From Collinsella sp. AM17-1 (GTDB lineage: Bacteria > Actinomycetota > Coriobacteriia > Coriobacteriales > Coriobacteriaceae): 64,000 nucleotides of DNA. This document shows, one piece after another, positions 1 to 9,141 of the stretch (positions are counted from its first letter, which is position 1; every line of letters starts with the position of its first letter). A program made the position numbers and the translations under genes. Location: assembly GCF_003470665.1 (NCBI RefSeq), contig NZ_QRJZ01000002.1:114901-178900 (forward strand), given 5' to 3'. Below the pieces are notes generated by a model. That model was not told the DNA's origin. It saw only the letters and a program-made list of their open reading frames with translations, and searched no databases.

Positions 1-666
1 GCGGTCGACATCGTTGTGGGGTACACGAGATACGTGGAGCTCGCGCTCGCCGCCGTGCCCGACGCGGCGCGTCTCGCGACGCCGATGATGCACGAGGTCG
101 AACGGTGCCGCGTGGCGCTTTCGCGCGCGCAGAGTGGAGAAGCGGTGGCGCTCGTGTGCAGCGGTGACGCGGGCGTGTATGGCATGGCGAGCCCCGTGCT
201 GGAGCTTGCGGAGGACTACCCCGATGTAGACGTGGAAGTTATCGCCGGGGCCACCGCGGCTCAGAGCGGGTCGGCGGTGCTCGGCGCCCCGCTTGCCCAC
301 GATTTCGCGGTCGTGTCGCTTTCCGACCTGCTCACGCCGTGGGAGGTCATCGAACACAGGCTCGCCGCCGTGGCGAGCGCCGACTTCTGCATCTGTTTGT
401 ACAACCCGCGCAGCAGAAAGCGCGCCGACAGGCTCTCGCGCGCGGCGAAGATTATGCTCGAATGGAAGGCCCCCGACACGCTCTGCGGTTGGGTACGCAA
501 CATCGGGCGCGAGGGGCAGCAATCGGGCATGTGCAGGCTCTCCGAGCTGGGGGAGTTCGACGCCGACATGTTCACTACCGTGTTCGTCGGCAACGCGGAC
601 ACGAAGCGCGTAGGCGGCCGTATGGTCACGCCGCGCGGGTATCGGGAGATTCCATGCGAAAGGTAA
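1..666 (+). CDS. cbiH: Precorrin-3B / cobalt-precorrin-3 C17-methyltransferase (CbiH/CobJ), 5' truncated by the window
   Basis: This enzyme uses SAM to methylate C17 of the corrin precursor and contracts the ring in cobalamin synthesis. The reading frame is open from base 1, so the true start is outside the window and 221 residues are visible. The tetrapyrrole methylase signature CSGDAGVYGMASP is present, followed by the family stretch AGATAAQSGSAVLGAPLAHDF and the late motif LYNPRSRKR. The gene overlaps the next one by 13 bases, as expected for one polycistronic unit. I see no frameshift. The N-terminal SAM-binding glycine loop cannot be checked. Confidence in the family is high from the motif order and the cob context. 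Confidence 0.93.
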   Translation, partial: AVDIVVGYTRYVELALAAVPDAARLATPMMHEVERCRVALSRAQSGEAVALVCSGDAGVYGMASPVLELAEDYPDVDVEVIAGATAAQSGSAVLGAPLAHDFAVVSLSDLLTPWEVIEHRLAAVASADFCICLYNPRSRKRADRLSRAAKIMLEWKAPDTLCGWVRNIGREGQQSGMCRLSELGEFDADMFTTVFVGNADTKRVGGRMVTPRGYREIPCER

Positions 667-2126
667 CGATCATCGGGGCGGGGCCCGGAAACCCCGACTT
701 GCTCTCGCGCGCGGCGCTCGACGCGATCGACATCGCCGACGTGGTCATCGGCGCTCATCGCGCGCTCGTCGGCATCGACGTGCCGCCCGACGTGGTGAGA
801 TGCGAGCTCGTTAAGACGGCGGACATCGTCGCCGCGCTCACCGATGCGGCGTCGTGGCAGCGCGCCGTGGTCGTGATGACGGGCGATGTGGGGCTGTTCA
901 GCGGCGCGCGCCGCCTGGTGGAGGCGCTCTCCGGCGACGCGCAGGTGGACGTGCGCGTCATTCCCGGCATAAGCTCAGCGTCGTATCTCGCCGCGCGCCT
1001 CGCGCGTCCATGGCAGGATTGGCGCTTCGCGAGCGCTCACGGCGTGGCGTGCGACATCGTGGCCGAGGCCGAGCGCGCAGGTGAGCTCTTCCTCGCCACG
1101 TCGGGCGGGGAAGACCCCTCGCGGCTTTCGGGCGAGCTTGTGCAGGCTGGCTTCGGGGACGCGCGCGTGACGGTGGCCGAGCGCCTGTCGTACCCCGACG
1201 AGCGCATCACCTGCGCGACCGCAAGTGAAATCGCAGGTCAGACGTTCGACGACTTGAACGTGATGCTTATCGAGTTCGCAGGCTGCGCCGGTTCGCCTGC
1301 GGGCTCTAGCGCAGCCTCCGAGACGCCGGCCGGCGCGTCTGCGCCCGCGGCGGCTTCTTTCGCGGCGGACTCTGCGGGCGCATCCCGCGCCGCGAGCTCC
1401 CGCTGGCCGTACGCTTCCTCGGGCATTCCCGACGAGCTCTTCATCCGCGGCGACGTTCCCATGACCAAGCAGGAGGTGCGCGCCGTCGCACTCGCGAAGC
1501 TGCGCCTTACCGCGACCGACACCGTGTGGGATGTCGGCGCCGGCACGGGGAGCGTGTCGATCGAGGCGGCGCTCGTCGCGCGAGTGGGGTCGGTATGGGC
1601 GGTCGAGCGCAACGCGGCCGGCGTGCGGCTCATCCGAGAGAACGCGGATGCATTCGGGTGCGACAACGTGCATGCGGTCTCCGGTGTCGCCCCCGATGCG
1701 CTCGCGAAACTGCCCGTCCCCGACGCCGTGTTCGTCGGCGGGAGCGCGGGCGAGCTTCCCTCCATCGTGGAGGCGGCGCTCGAGAAGAACTCGCAGGTTC
1801 GCCTGTGCGTGCCATGCGTCACCGTTGAGACGCTCACCGAGGCGTGCGCGCTCCTCTCGGATTCGCGCTTTAAGGGGTTCGAGGCGTGCCAGGTGTCGGC
1901 CGCCCGCGCCGAGGCTGTAGGCTCGCACCATCTTATGAAGGCGCAAAACCCCGTGTTCCTCGTCAGCGCGCGTGGTGCGGGCGCGGATGCCGAGGAGCTT
2001 GCCGATGTCGGGGCGCTTGTTGAGTCGCCTGTTGGGGAGGACCCCTCTACCGAGGGGAAACCATCCGTTGAGGTGGTCTCGCTTGCTAACTGCAACGCCG
2101 CAGGTGGGGAAGGCGGTGCCCGGTGA
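654..2126 (+). CDS. cbiET: Fused CbiE-CbiT cobalt-precorrin methyltransferase/decarboxylase (CobL type)
   Basis: The fusion methylates C5 and C15 of cobalt-precorrin and decarboxylates the C12 acetate. I chose the ATG at 654 because translation from there begins MRKVTIIGAGPGNPDLLS, the tetrapyrrole-methylase N-terminus. The CbiE domain spans about residues 1-210 and includes MTGDVGLFSGARRL. A 40-residue Ala/Ser-rich linker follows (about 212-250). The CbiT methyltransferase domain comes next, with DELFIRGDVPMTKQEVRA and the SAM loop DVGAGTGS near residue 293. A low-complexity tail of about 70 residues ends the 490-residue protein. It overlaps the neighbours at both ends, which supports translational coupling. 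Confidence 0.93.
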   Translation: MRKVTIIGAGPGNPDLLSRAALDAIDIADVVIGAHRALVGIDVPPDVVRCELVKTADIVAALTDAASWQRAVVVMTGDVGLFSGARRLVEALSGDAQVDVRVIPGISSASYLAARLARPWQDWRFASAHGVACDIVAEAERAGELFLATSGGEDPSRLSGELVQAGFGDARVTVAERLSYPDERITCATASEIAGQTFDDLNVMLIEFAGCAGSPAGSSAASETPAGASAPAAASFAADSAGASRAASSRWPYASSGIPDELFIRGDVPMTKQEVRAVALAKLRLTATDTVWDVGAGTGSVSIEAALVARVGSVWAVERNAAGVRLIRENADAFGCDNVHAVSGVAPDALAKLPVPDAVFVGGSAGELPSIVEAALEKNSQVRLCVPCVTVETLTEACALLSDSRFKGFEACQVSAARAEAVGSHHLMKAQNPVFLVSARGAGADAEELADVGALVESPVGEDPSTEGKPSVEVVSLANCNAAGGEGGAR

Positions 2127-3505
2127 GCACGTCCATCCCGCGCTTCATGGTCGCTGCGCCCTCGAGCGGGAGCGGCAAGACGGTCGTTACGTGCGCGCTC
2201 CTGCGCGCGCTCGCGCGCCGCGGCCTCGCATGCGCGGCCTTCAAATGCGGCCCCGACTACATCGACCCGCTCTTTCATCGCCGCGTCGTGGGTGCGCGCT
2301 CGGGCAACTTAGACGGCTTCTTCACCGACGCCCCGACGCTGCGCGCCCTGCTCGCACGCGGCGCCGCGGGCGCGGATGTCGCGGTACTCGAGGGGGTTAT
2401 GGGCTTCTACGACGGCATGGCGCCCGGCGTGGCCGACGCGAGTAGCTACCAGGTTGCGCGCGACACGGAAACGCCGGTCGTTTTAGTGGTGAACGGGCGC
2501 GGGGCGTCTTTATCGCTCGCCGCCGTAATCCACGGCATCGCCGAGTTCCTGCCTTGTGCGAACGTGCGCGGCGTCGTGCTGAACAAGACGAGCGCCGCTG
2601 CCTGCGCCTACGCGGCGCCTGCGATCGAGAAGCACACGGGCGTCGCGGTTTTGGGGAATATCCCCGCCGACGAGGCGTTCTCGCTCGAAAGCCGGCATCT
2701 GGGGCTTGTGACCGCCGACGAGGTCGAGCAGCTCTCCGCGCGCATCGACAAGATGGCCGAGCTGGTGGAAAAGAGCGTCGACGTCGACCGCTTGCTCGAA
2801 ATAGCTGCGACGGCCCCCGATATCCGCGAGGAACCTTACCGGTTGGAGCCGATCGCGGGAGCGCGGCCCATCGTCGGCGTCGCGCGTGACGAGGCGTTCT
2901 TGTTCTACTACGAGGAGAACCTGCGCGCGCTCGAGGACCTTGGTTGCGAGCTGGCCTTTTTCAGCCCCCTGTGTGATAGCGAGTTGCCCCGGGGGACAAG
3001 CGCCCTCTATCTGGGGGGCGGCTACCCGGAGCTCCATGCGCGGCAGCTCTCCGAGAACGCGCCGATGCGCGAGGCGGTGCGGCGCGCGGTGGAATCCGGC
3101 ATGCCGACGGTCGCCGAATGCGGTGGGTTTCTGTACCTGCAGCGCGAAATCGCCGATAGCGAGGGGCGTCGCTGGCCTGTTGCGGGCGCCCTTGAGGGCG
3201 CAAGCGAGAACGGGGGAAGGCTGTCCCATTTCGGGTACGTGGAGCTCACTTCCCAACGCGACGGGCTCTACGGGCCGTGCGGCACACGCATCCGCGCGCA
3301 CGAGTTCCACTACTGGCAGTCCACCTGCCCGGGCGGCGACTTCTGGGCGCAGAAGCCCCGGCGCGACAAGGGCTGGCCGTGCATGACGACTATCCCGTCC
3401 CTGGTGGCGGGCTTCCCGCATGTGTACTATCCTGCTAACCCCGACGCTGCGCGCGCGTTCGCGTCTGCCGCAGCGTCGTTCGCAGAGAGGAGACAGCATG
3501 GCTGA
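2123..3505 (+). CDS. cbiA: Cobyrinic acid a,c-diamide synthase
   Basis: CbiA uses ATP and glutamine to amidate the a and c side chains of (cobalt-)cobyrinic acid. The 460-residue protein has an N-terminal DTBS-like P-loop domain (APSSGSGKTVVTCALLRAL, residues about 8-26) and the motif KCGPDYIDPLFH. The C-terminal class I glutaminase domain shows YLGGGYPELHARQL and the nucleophile cysteine in VAECGGFLYLQ near residue 333. A later HEFHYW supplies the expected histidine region. The GTG start overlaps the preceding stop by four bases. CbiA and CbiP are sister families; the length near 460 and the CGPDYIDP motif favour CbiA here. Confidence 0.95.
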   Translation: MSTSIPRFMVAAPSSGSGKTVVTCALLRALARRGLACAAFKCGPDYIDPLFHRRVVGARSGNLDGFFTDAPTLRALLARGAAGADVAVLEGVMGFYDGMAPGVADASSYQVARDTETPVVLVVNGRGASLSLAAVIHGIAEFLPCANVRGVVLNKTSAAACAYAAPAIEKHTGVAVLGNIPADEAFSLESRHLGLVTADEVEQLSARIDKMAELVEKSVDVDRLLEIAATAPDIREEPYRLEPIAGARPIVGVARDEAFLFYYEENLRALEDLGCELAFFSPLCDSELPRGTSALYLGGGYPELHARQLSENAPMREAVRRAVESGMPTVAECGGFLYLQREIADSEGRRWPVAGALEGASENGGRLSHFGYVELTSQRDGLYGPCGTRIRAHEFHYWQSTCPGGDFWAQKPRRDKGWPCMTTIPSLVAGFPHVYYPANPDAARAFASAAASFAERRQHG

Positions 3506-4640
3506 GGCAACCGAAACCGCGCTTGCCTGCATCCGCGAGGAAGTCGGGCGCGCGTTCTCGTCGGCGCCGGGCGCCGTGCTCGAAGCCGCGCTCTCCCGGA
3601 TCGCGCCCGCAGACGAGTGCGCCCGCGCCGCCGCGTACGCCGCGTGGGACTCCATCGCGCACCCCTTGGGGGGATTGGGCGACTTTGAAGACGCCGTCGC
3701 GTGTATCGCCGCAGCTCAGGGGAGCGCCGAGGTTGCCGAGTTTCCCCGTGCGCTCGCGGTATTCTTCTCCGACAACGGGGTCGTTGCCGAAGGCGTGTCG
3801 CAAAGCGGACAAGACGTGACGCGAGCCGTCGCGCGCAACATGTGCGAGGGGGCCACGAGCGCCTGCCGCATGGCGGCGTTCGCGGGTGCCGAGGTCGTGC
3901 CCGTCGACGTGGGTATGGCCCGGGGCATAGAAGACACGCGCATGGTGCGCGCGAACGTGCGGCGGGGGAGCGGCAACATCGCGCACGGCTCCGCCATGTC
4001 TCGCGATGGGGCCGTGCGCGCGATCGAGGTCGGAATCGCCGTCGCGTGCGGGCTTGCCCGCGCCGGCGTGCGCCTTCTCGCCGCGGGCGAGATGGGCATC
4101 GGCAACACGACTACCTCGGCGGCGGTGGCCGCAGTGCTCATCCGGGCGGACGCGCGGAGCCTCGTCGGGCGCGGCGCGGGGCTCTCGGACGCCTCGCTCG
4201 CGCGCAAGCGCGACGTGGTCGAGCGCGCTATCGATGCGAACTCGCCCGATCCCGCCGACCCGATCGACGTTCTCTCGAAGGTGGGCGGCTTCGACATCGC
4301 GGCGATGTGCGGCTTCTACCTGGGGGCCGCGGCCTCGAAGGCGCCGGCGCTCCTCGACGGGGTCATATCCTGCACGGCGGCCCTGTGCGCGGCGCGCCTG
4401 TGCCCCAACGCCTTGGGCTACCTCGTGGGCACCCACGCATCAAGCGAACCAGCAAGCCAGGAGCTCCTTCGCGAGCTCGGCATAAAGGCACCCCTCGACG
4501 CAGGCATGCACTTGGGCGAGGGCGCGGGCGCCATGGCGTATCTGCCTCTTCTGGATTCGGCGCTGCGCGTGTACCGGGATGGGAAGACGTTCACGGCGAC
4601 TGGCATGGCTGCTTACGAGCATTTCGAGGCCGGGAAATGA
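3498..4640 (+). CDS. cobT: Nicotinate-nucleotide--dimethylbenzimidazole phosphoribosyltransferase
   Basis: CobT makes alpha-ribazole-5'-phosphate, the lower ligand of cobalamin, from a benzimidazole base and nicotinate mononucleotide. I start it at the ATG at 3498, eight bases inside the end of cbiA, where GAGAGGAG lies just upstream as ribosome binding site. The 380-residue product carries the family motifs FFSDNGVVAEGVSQSG and GEMGIGNTTTSAA. Near the C-terminus, GMHLGEGAGAMAYLPLLD contains the expected catalytic glutamate. The base actually used, benzimidazole or another, cannot be told from this gene. Confidence 0.95.
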   Translation: MAEATETALACIREEVGRAFSSAPGAVLEAALSRIAPADECARAAAYAAWDSIAHPLGGLGDFEDAVACIAAAQGSAEVAEFPRALAVFFSDNGVVAEGVSQSGQDVTRAVARNMCEGATSACRMAAFAGAEVVPVDVGMARGIEDTRMVRANVRRGSGNIAHGSAMSRDGAVRAIEVGIAVACGLARAGVRLLAAGEMGIGNTTTSAAVAAVLIRADARSLVGRGAGLSDASLARKRDVVERAIDANSPDPADPIDVLSKVGGFDIAAMCGFYLGAAASKAPALLDGVISCTAALCAARLCPNALGYLVGTHASSEPASQELLRELGIKAPLDAGMHLGEGAGAMAYLPLLDSALRVYRDGKTFTATGMAAYEHFEAGK

Positions 4641-5185
4641 CGGTGACGCTCGTCATCGGCGCCGCCGCGAGCGGCAAGAGCGCCTATGCCGAGTCCCTGT
4701 GCCTCGGGCACGACGGCCCTCGCGTGTACCTGGCAACGATGGAGCCCTTCGGGGAAGAGGGCGCCCGCCGCATCGCGCGCCATCGGGCGCTGCGCGAGGG
4801 CAAGGGGTTTTCCACTCTCGAGCGCACGCGTGACGTGGGCGCCGCAGCGCCCGGGCTCCCGCGCGGCTGCACGCTTCTTTTGGAGGACGTGGGCAACCTG
4901 GTTGCGAACGAGCTCTTCGCGGAAGGCGGCTTGTCCCCACGAGACCCCGACGCTGCGGCGCGCGAGGTGCTCGGAGGCATCGAACGTCTCGCTCAGGCCG
5001 CTGCGTATACGGTGGTGGTCACCGTCGACGTGTTCGCCGATGGGATGCGCTACGATGAAGGGACCGAGGCATGGAGGCGCGCGCTCGCGCGCGTGAACGC
5101 GGGCGTGGCGGCGCTGGCCGACCGCGCAGTCGAAGTGGTATGCGGGATTCCCGTGTGGATGAAAGGTGAAGGACCTACAAGGTGA
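4637..5185 (+). CDS. cobU: Bifunctional adenosylcobinamide kinase / adenosylcobinamide-phosphate guanylyltransferase
   Basis: CobU phosphorylates adenosylcobinamide and transfers GMP to it, activating it for lower-ligand attachment. The ATG at 4637 overlaps the cobT stop as ATGA. The 182-residue protein has an intact P-loop GAAASGKS (residues 8-15) and the motif RRIARHRALR, in which His49 matches the residue that carries GMP in the family. The end motif VCGIPVWMKG is also typical. Length and motifs agree with Salmonella-type CobU. It contrasts with the degenerate CobU-like domain two genes downstream. Confidence 0.94.
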   Translation: MTVTLVIGAAASGKSAYAESLCLGHDGPRVYLATMEPFGEEGARRIARHRALREGKGFSTLERTRDVGAAAPGLPRGCTLLLEDVGNLVANELFAEGGLSPRDPDAAAREVLGGIERLAQAAAYTVVVTVDVFADGMRYDEGTEAWRRALARVNAGVAALADRAVEVVCGIPVWMKGEGPTR

Positions 5186-5961
5186 AGATAGCAGAGGCAA
5201 TCGGCGCGGCGTTCGGAACGTTCTCGCGCATCCCCGTTCCGAAATCGGCCTGGACCGATTTCGGGTCAACCCATGCGCTTGCCGCGTTTCCCCTGGTGGG
5301 CCTTGCGGAAGGCTTCCTCATGACGGCATGGGGACACGTTGCGAACCTGCTCGGCGTGCCCGCGACCATCGTCGCGGCCGTGCTCGTGGCGCTGCCTGTG
5401 GCGGTGACGGGAGGCATCCACCTAGACGGGCTCTGCGACACCTCCGATGCGCTTGCAAGTTGGGCGCCGCGCGAGCGAAAGCTCGAGATCATGCACGACC
5501 CGCGGGCGGGCGCCTTTGGGGTCATCGGTGTTGTTGTGTACCTTATTCTGCAGTTTTCCCTGTTCACCGCGCTGCCGCTTACGGCGGGGGCGTTCCTCGC
5601 GCTTCTGTGCTCGCTCGTGTTCTCCCGCTCGCTTTCGGGGCTCGCCGTTGAATGCTGGCCTGCCGCGCGGGCGGACGGCATGGCCGCGGGGCTCTCGCCT
5701 GCGAAGAAGCGCGCGGCGATCGTCGTGCCGCTTTGCGCTTTCGCTGCGGCTTCGGCTGCAGGGATGGTCGCGTGCGCTCAGGCCGTCGGCGCCCTTATGG
5801 CGGTGGCGGGGCTTTTGGCGCTCGCGTGGTACCGCCATGTTGCCCTGTCCCGCTTCGGCGGGGTGACGGGGGATTTGGCCGGATGGTTTCTGCAATGGGC
5901 CGAGCTCGCGATGCTTGCCATGCTGGTGGCGGGGGGCATGCTCCTATGGTGCTCGTGGTAG
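5182..5961 (+). CDS. cobS: Adenosylcobinamide-GDP ribazoletransferase (cobalamin synthase)
   Basis: CobS is the integral membrane enzyme that joins activated cobinamide to alpha-ribazole(-phosphate). The 259-residue protein starts with GTG overlapping the cobU stop. The motif GGIHLDGLCDTSDAL (about residues 74-88) holds the acidic residues that bind metal in this family. Several hydrophobic segments follow, for example about residues 116-145 and 178-215, and the final stretch is hydrophobic too. A histidine-bearing MHDPRAGAFG follows the acidic motif. The protein should sit in the cytoplasmic membrane with CbiB. Confidence 0.94.
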   Translation: MKIAEAIGAAFGTFSRIPVPKSAWTDFGSTHALAAFPLVGLAEGFLMTAWGHVANLLGVPATIVAAVLVALPVAVTGGIHLDGLCDTSDALASWAPRERKLEIMHDPRAGAFGVIGVVVYLILQFSLFTALPLTAGAFLALLCSLVFSRSLSGLAVECWPAARADGMAAGLSPAKKRAAIVVPLCAFAAASAAGMVACAQAVGALMAVAGLLALAWYRHVALSRFGGVTGDLAGWFLQWAELAMLAMLVAGGMLLWCSW

Positions 5962-6947
5962 GTGGCGCGCATTCGGGGAAGAGGACTTTCGTGCGCGAAA
6001 AGCTCGGGTTCGCGGCGGACGATTTCGTCGACGCGGCGCAGCTTGCGGAGGGCGGCGTGCCCGCTGCTTTTGTCGGCCGCGTCGCATACCGTGCTGAGGA
6101 ACTCGTATGCGCGCTCGACGCTGACCGGGCGCTCGAGCGGCTGATCGGCTTCGACGCAGTGATTCTGTCCTTGGTCGGCTCGGGGGTCGTCCCCATGCGT
6201 GCGGAAGACGCCCAATGGCGCGAGCGCGCGGGGCGCCTGGGATGTGCGCTCGCTGCGCGCGCCGACGTCGTCGTGCGCATGACGTGCGGGATTCCCCAGG
6301 TCATCAAAGGAAACCTTGCCGATGCGCCTCGAGGGACGCAGGGCGCGGGCGCGCCTTTGGAAGTCGTCTTCGTGCGCCATGGTGCCACGGCGGGCACGGA
6401 AGACCATCGCTACAGCGGGGCGGGCACCGACGAGCCCCTGTCGAGCGCGGGCGAGCTCGCTTTGCGCGACCTCGCGTGCGATCGTGACGTGTTCCGTGTT
6501 ATCACGAGCGGCATGGCCCGAACCGACCAGACGGCGCGCATCCTCTTCCCGAACGCGGAGCTTGTGGCGTGCCCCGGTCTGCGCGAGATGGATTTCGGCG
6601 ACTTCGAGGGGCGAAGCGCCGCCGAGCTTAAAGAGGATGCGCGCTACCGCGCCTGGGTAGACTCCTGGTGCGAGACGCGCTGCCCGCATGGCGAGGGCAA
6701 GAGCGATTTCACCCGCCGCGTCGTCGCGGCGTTTCGGGAGGCGTGCGAATCGGAGCGCTCCCAGGGGAGTTGGCGCGCCGTCTTCGTCGTTCATGCGGGT
6801 ACCGTGAAAGCGCTGCTCTCCGAGCTAGCTGTCCCGACAATGGGATACTTCGACGTGCATACTGAGCCGGGCGGCGCATGGGCCGCCACCTGGGATGGGC
6901 GCTGCCTTCGCGACGTTCGCCCCGCTTCGGGGGGCGATGCCCGGTGA
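5946..6947 (+). CDS. cobC: CobU-like P-loop domain fused to a histidine phosphatase (probable alpha-ribazole phosphatase CobC)
   Basis: I place the start at the ATG at 5946, inside the end of cobS, giving 333 residues. Residues 1 to about 125 resemble a shortened CobU: a glycine loop GGAHSGKR and a closing MTCGIPQVIKG. The loop ends in Arg instead of Ser/Thr, and the His-bearing guanylylation motif of CobU is missing, so this half may be inactive or only bind nucleotide. From about residue 140 there is a histidine phosphatase domain with VFVRHGATAGTED, the acid motif REMDFGDFEGRS and the second histidine in VVHAGTVKALLSEL. In a cob operon this half most likely removes the phosphate of alpha-ribazole phosphate. 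Confidence 0.85.
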   Translation: MVLVVGGAHSGKRTFVREKLGFAADDFVDAAQLAEGGVPAAFVGRVAYRAEELVCALDADRALERLIGFDAVILSLVGSGVVPMRAEDAQWRERAGRLGCALAARADVVVRMTCGIPQVIKGNLADAPRGTQGAGAPLEVVFVRHGATAGTEDHRYSGAGTDEPLSSAGELALRDLACDRDVFRVITSGMARTDQTARILFPNAELVACPGLREMDFGDFEGRSAAELKEDARYRAWVDSWCETRCPHGEGKSDFTRRVVAAFREACESERSQGSWRAVFVVHAGTVKALLSELAVPTMGYFDVHTEPGGAWAATWDGRCLRDVRPASGGDAR

Positions 6948-7921
6948 TGACGATTCTTGCCGTCGCCGCCGGGTTCGCGGCCGACCTTGCCTTCGGCGAC
7001 CCGCGCTGGCTTCCCCATCCCGTTGTCGCCATGGGGCGCGCGATCACGTGGGCCGAAGGCCGCCTGCGGGGCGCATTCCCGCAAACGTCCGCGGGCACGC
7101 GCGCCGCAGGGCTTGTGCTCGCCGTGGCGCTTCCGCTTGCGTGTGGGCTTTTGACCTGGGGAATCCTGCATCTTTGCGGCATGGTTCACCCCGTCTTGCG
7201 CTTCGTTGCCGAGGCATGGGCGAGCTATCAGATTCTCGCGGCATGCGAGCTGCGCCGCCAGAGCCTGGCCGTGGCCCGCGCGTTCTCGAAGGGCGGCCTT
7301 GTCGCGGCGCGCGAAGCCGTCGGGCTCATCGTGGGACGCGATACGTCTGTTCTCGACGAGCGGGGCGTCGCGCGCGCCGCTGTGGAAACGGTGGCGGAGA
7401 ACGCGAGCGACGGCGTCATCGCGCCGCTTTTCTACCTTATGATCGGGGGTGCGTCCTTGGGCATGGCGTACAAGGCGGTGAATACGCTCGATAGCATGGT
7501 GGGCTACAAAAACGAGCGCTACATCGACTTCGGCTGCGCCTCGGCGCGCCTCGACGATGCGGCGAACTGGATTCCCTCGCGCTTATCGGCCTTGCTCATG
7601 ATCGCCGTGTGCCCGATCGTCGGTCTCGACGCGCGCGGGGCGGCGCGCATCTGGCGCCGCGACAGGCGTCGCCATGCGAGCCCGAACGCGGCGCAGACCG
7701 AGTCAGCGTGCGCGGGCGCGCTCGGGCTGCGTCTGGCAGGACCCGCGGTGTATTTCGGCAAGCTCGTTGAGAAACCGACGATAGGCGACGCGTCCCGCGA
7801 AATCGAGTGGGGCGACATCGCCCGGGCGACAAGGCTCATGCTCGCCGCGTCCGTATGCGCGCTCGTCGTCTTCGGTGCCGCGCGTGCGGCGGTCGTGCTC
7901 GCCGTGGGGGCGATGGCATGA
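6944..7921 (+). CDS. cbiB: Adenosylcobinamide-phosphate synthase (membrane)
   Basis: CbiB attaches aminopropanol (or its phosphate) to adenosylcobyric acid in the membrane. Translation starts at GTG 6944 or the adjacent ATG 6947; both overlap the preceding stop. The opening VAAGFAADLAFGDPRWLPHP is the family N-terminus. Internal motifs GVARAAVETVAENASDGV, INTLDS-like VNTLDSMVGYKNERY and DDAANWIPSRL are all present. Hydrophobic segments flank these motifs and the C-terminus is a membrane segment. Length (325-326 residues) matches the family. Confidence 0.95.
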   Translation: MMTILAVAAGFAADLAFGDPRWLPHPVVAMGRAITWAEGRLRGAFPQTSAGTRAAGLVLAVALPLACGLLTWGILHLCGMVHPVLRFVAEAWASYQILAACELRRQSLAVARAFSKGGLVAAREAVGLIVGRDTSVLDERGVARAAVETVAENASDGVIAPLFYLMIGGASLGMAYKAVNTLDSMVGYKNERYIDFGCASARLDDAANWIPSRLSALLMIAVCPIVGLDARGAARIWRRDRRRHASPNAAQTESACAGALGLRLAGPAVYFGKLVEKPTIGDASREIEWGDIARATRLMLAASVCALVVFGAARAAVVLAVGAMA

Positions 7922-9141
7922 GGGAAGACCACGTCGCGCCCCGGGCTGCCGGGGGAATCCTGCGTGCCCGTGCGCATGGGGGTAGCACGCAATCGCTCGG
8001 CATCGCTTGCGAAGGGGGCGCCTCCGACCTCATTGACTTCTCGGTGAACGTGAATCCGGCAGGCCCCTCGCCGCGCGCCGTCGCCGCAGCTTGCAAGGCG
8101 CTTTCTCGAATCGACGCCTACCCCGATAGGGAAAGCCTCGCCCTCGTTCGTGCCCTAGCGCGCGCCCAGGGCATTCCCGAAGATACTATCGTCTGCGGCG
8201 CGGGCGCGGCCGACATCATCTGGCGGCTCGCCGCGGCGGTGCGCCCGAAACGCATCGTCGTGTGTGCGCCGACGTTCTCTGAATATGCGGAGGCGGCATC
8301 GTACTACGGCGCATGCGTGCAGGAGTTCCCGCTCTCCGAAGCGGACGACTTCGACGTGCCCGCCTCCTTTGCCCGCGCGATCGAGGGGCCGGGAGACGTG
8401 GCGTACCTCTGCAATCCGAACAACCCGACGGGGCGACTCGTCGACCCCAGCGTGATCGATGCCGCGGCTTGCCGCTGCGAGCAGGTGGGCGCGCTGCTCG
8501 TCGTGGACGAGTGCTTCCTCGGATTTGCGCCCGACGCCCGCGAAAGGAGCGTGGCCGCACGCGCCGCGTGTTCGCGCCATGTGGCCGTGCTCTCCGCGTT
8601 CACCAAGCTCTACGGAATGGCGGGGTTGCGGTTGGGATATCTGATCAGCGGAAACGCCCATCTCATCGAGGGGATTCGCCGGGCGGGGCAGGCGTGGCCC
8701 GTCTCCTCGGTCGCCGAGGCCGCGGGTATCGCCGCCCTGGAAGACGTTGAATACGTCTCGCGCACGCGCGACGTATTGGCGGGCGAGCGAGCGTGGCTTT
8801 CCCACGAGCTCTCCTCGCTCGGGCTTTCCGTCGTGCCGTCGGATGCGAATTTCCTTTTAGTCCGCACGCCGGCGAAAGACATCCCCGAGCGCCTGTATAA
8901 ACAGGGGGTTTTGGTCCGCACGTGCGACTCGTTTTCGGTACTGTCCCGTTTCTGGTGCCGCGTCGCGGTGCGCACGCGCAAGGAGAATGCCCGGCTTGCG
9001 ATGGCGTTCAGCCGCGCACTTCGGGCGGAAGGTGCATCGGGCGAAGGCGAACCCGACGAACGGGGCGGCGCTTCTTGTAGCGGCGCTATGGCGGGCGCGG
9101 ATGGCCGAGGCTCGGCGAAGGAGGTCGATACCCGTGGGTAG
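7918..9141 (+). CDS. cobD: Threonine-phosphate decarboxylase (CobD), PLP aminotransferase fold
   Basis: CobD makes aminopropanol phosphate from threonine phosphate for the nucleotide loop. The ATG at 7918 overlaps the cbiB stop as ATGA. The 407-residue protein has the HisC-like N-terminus ARAHGGSTQSLG with LIDFSVNVNPAGP. CNPNNPTG and VVDECFLGF are the cofactor-pocket motifs, and SAFTKLYGMAGLRLGY holds the PLP lysine at about residue 230. Context selects CobD over the related histidinol-phosphate aminotransferase. The last 40 residues are Gly/Ala/Glu-rich and beyond the usual family end. They overlap the start region of the next gene. Confidence 0.92.
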   Translation: MREDHVAPRAAGGILRARAHGGSTQSLGIACEGGASDLIDFSVNVNPAGPSPRAVAAACKALSRIDAYPDRESLALVRALARAQGIPEDTIVCGAGAADIIWRLAAAVRPKRIVVCAPTFSEYAEAASYYGACVQEFPLSEADDFDVPASFARAIEGPGDVAYLCNPNNPTGRLVDPSVIDAAACRCEQVGALLVVDECFLGFAPDARERSVAARAACSRHVAVLSAFTKLYGMAGLRLGYLISGNAHLIEGIRRAGQAWPVSSVAEAAGIAALEDVEYVSRTRDVLAGERAWLSHELSSLGLSVVPSDANFLLVRTPAKDIPERLYKQGVLVRTCDSFSVLSRFWCRVAVRTRKENARLAMAFSRALRAEGASGEGEPDERGGASCSGAMAGADGRGSAKEVDTRG

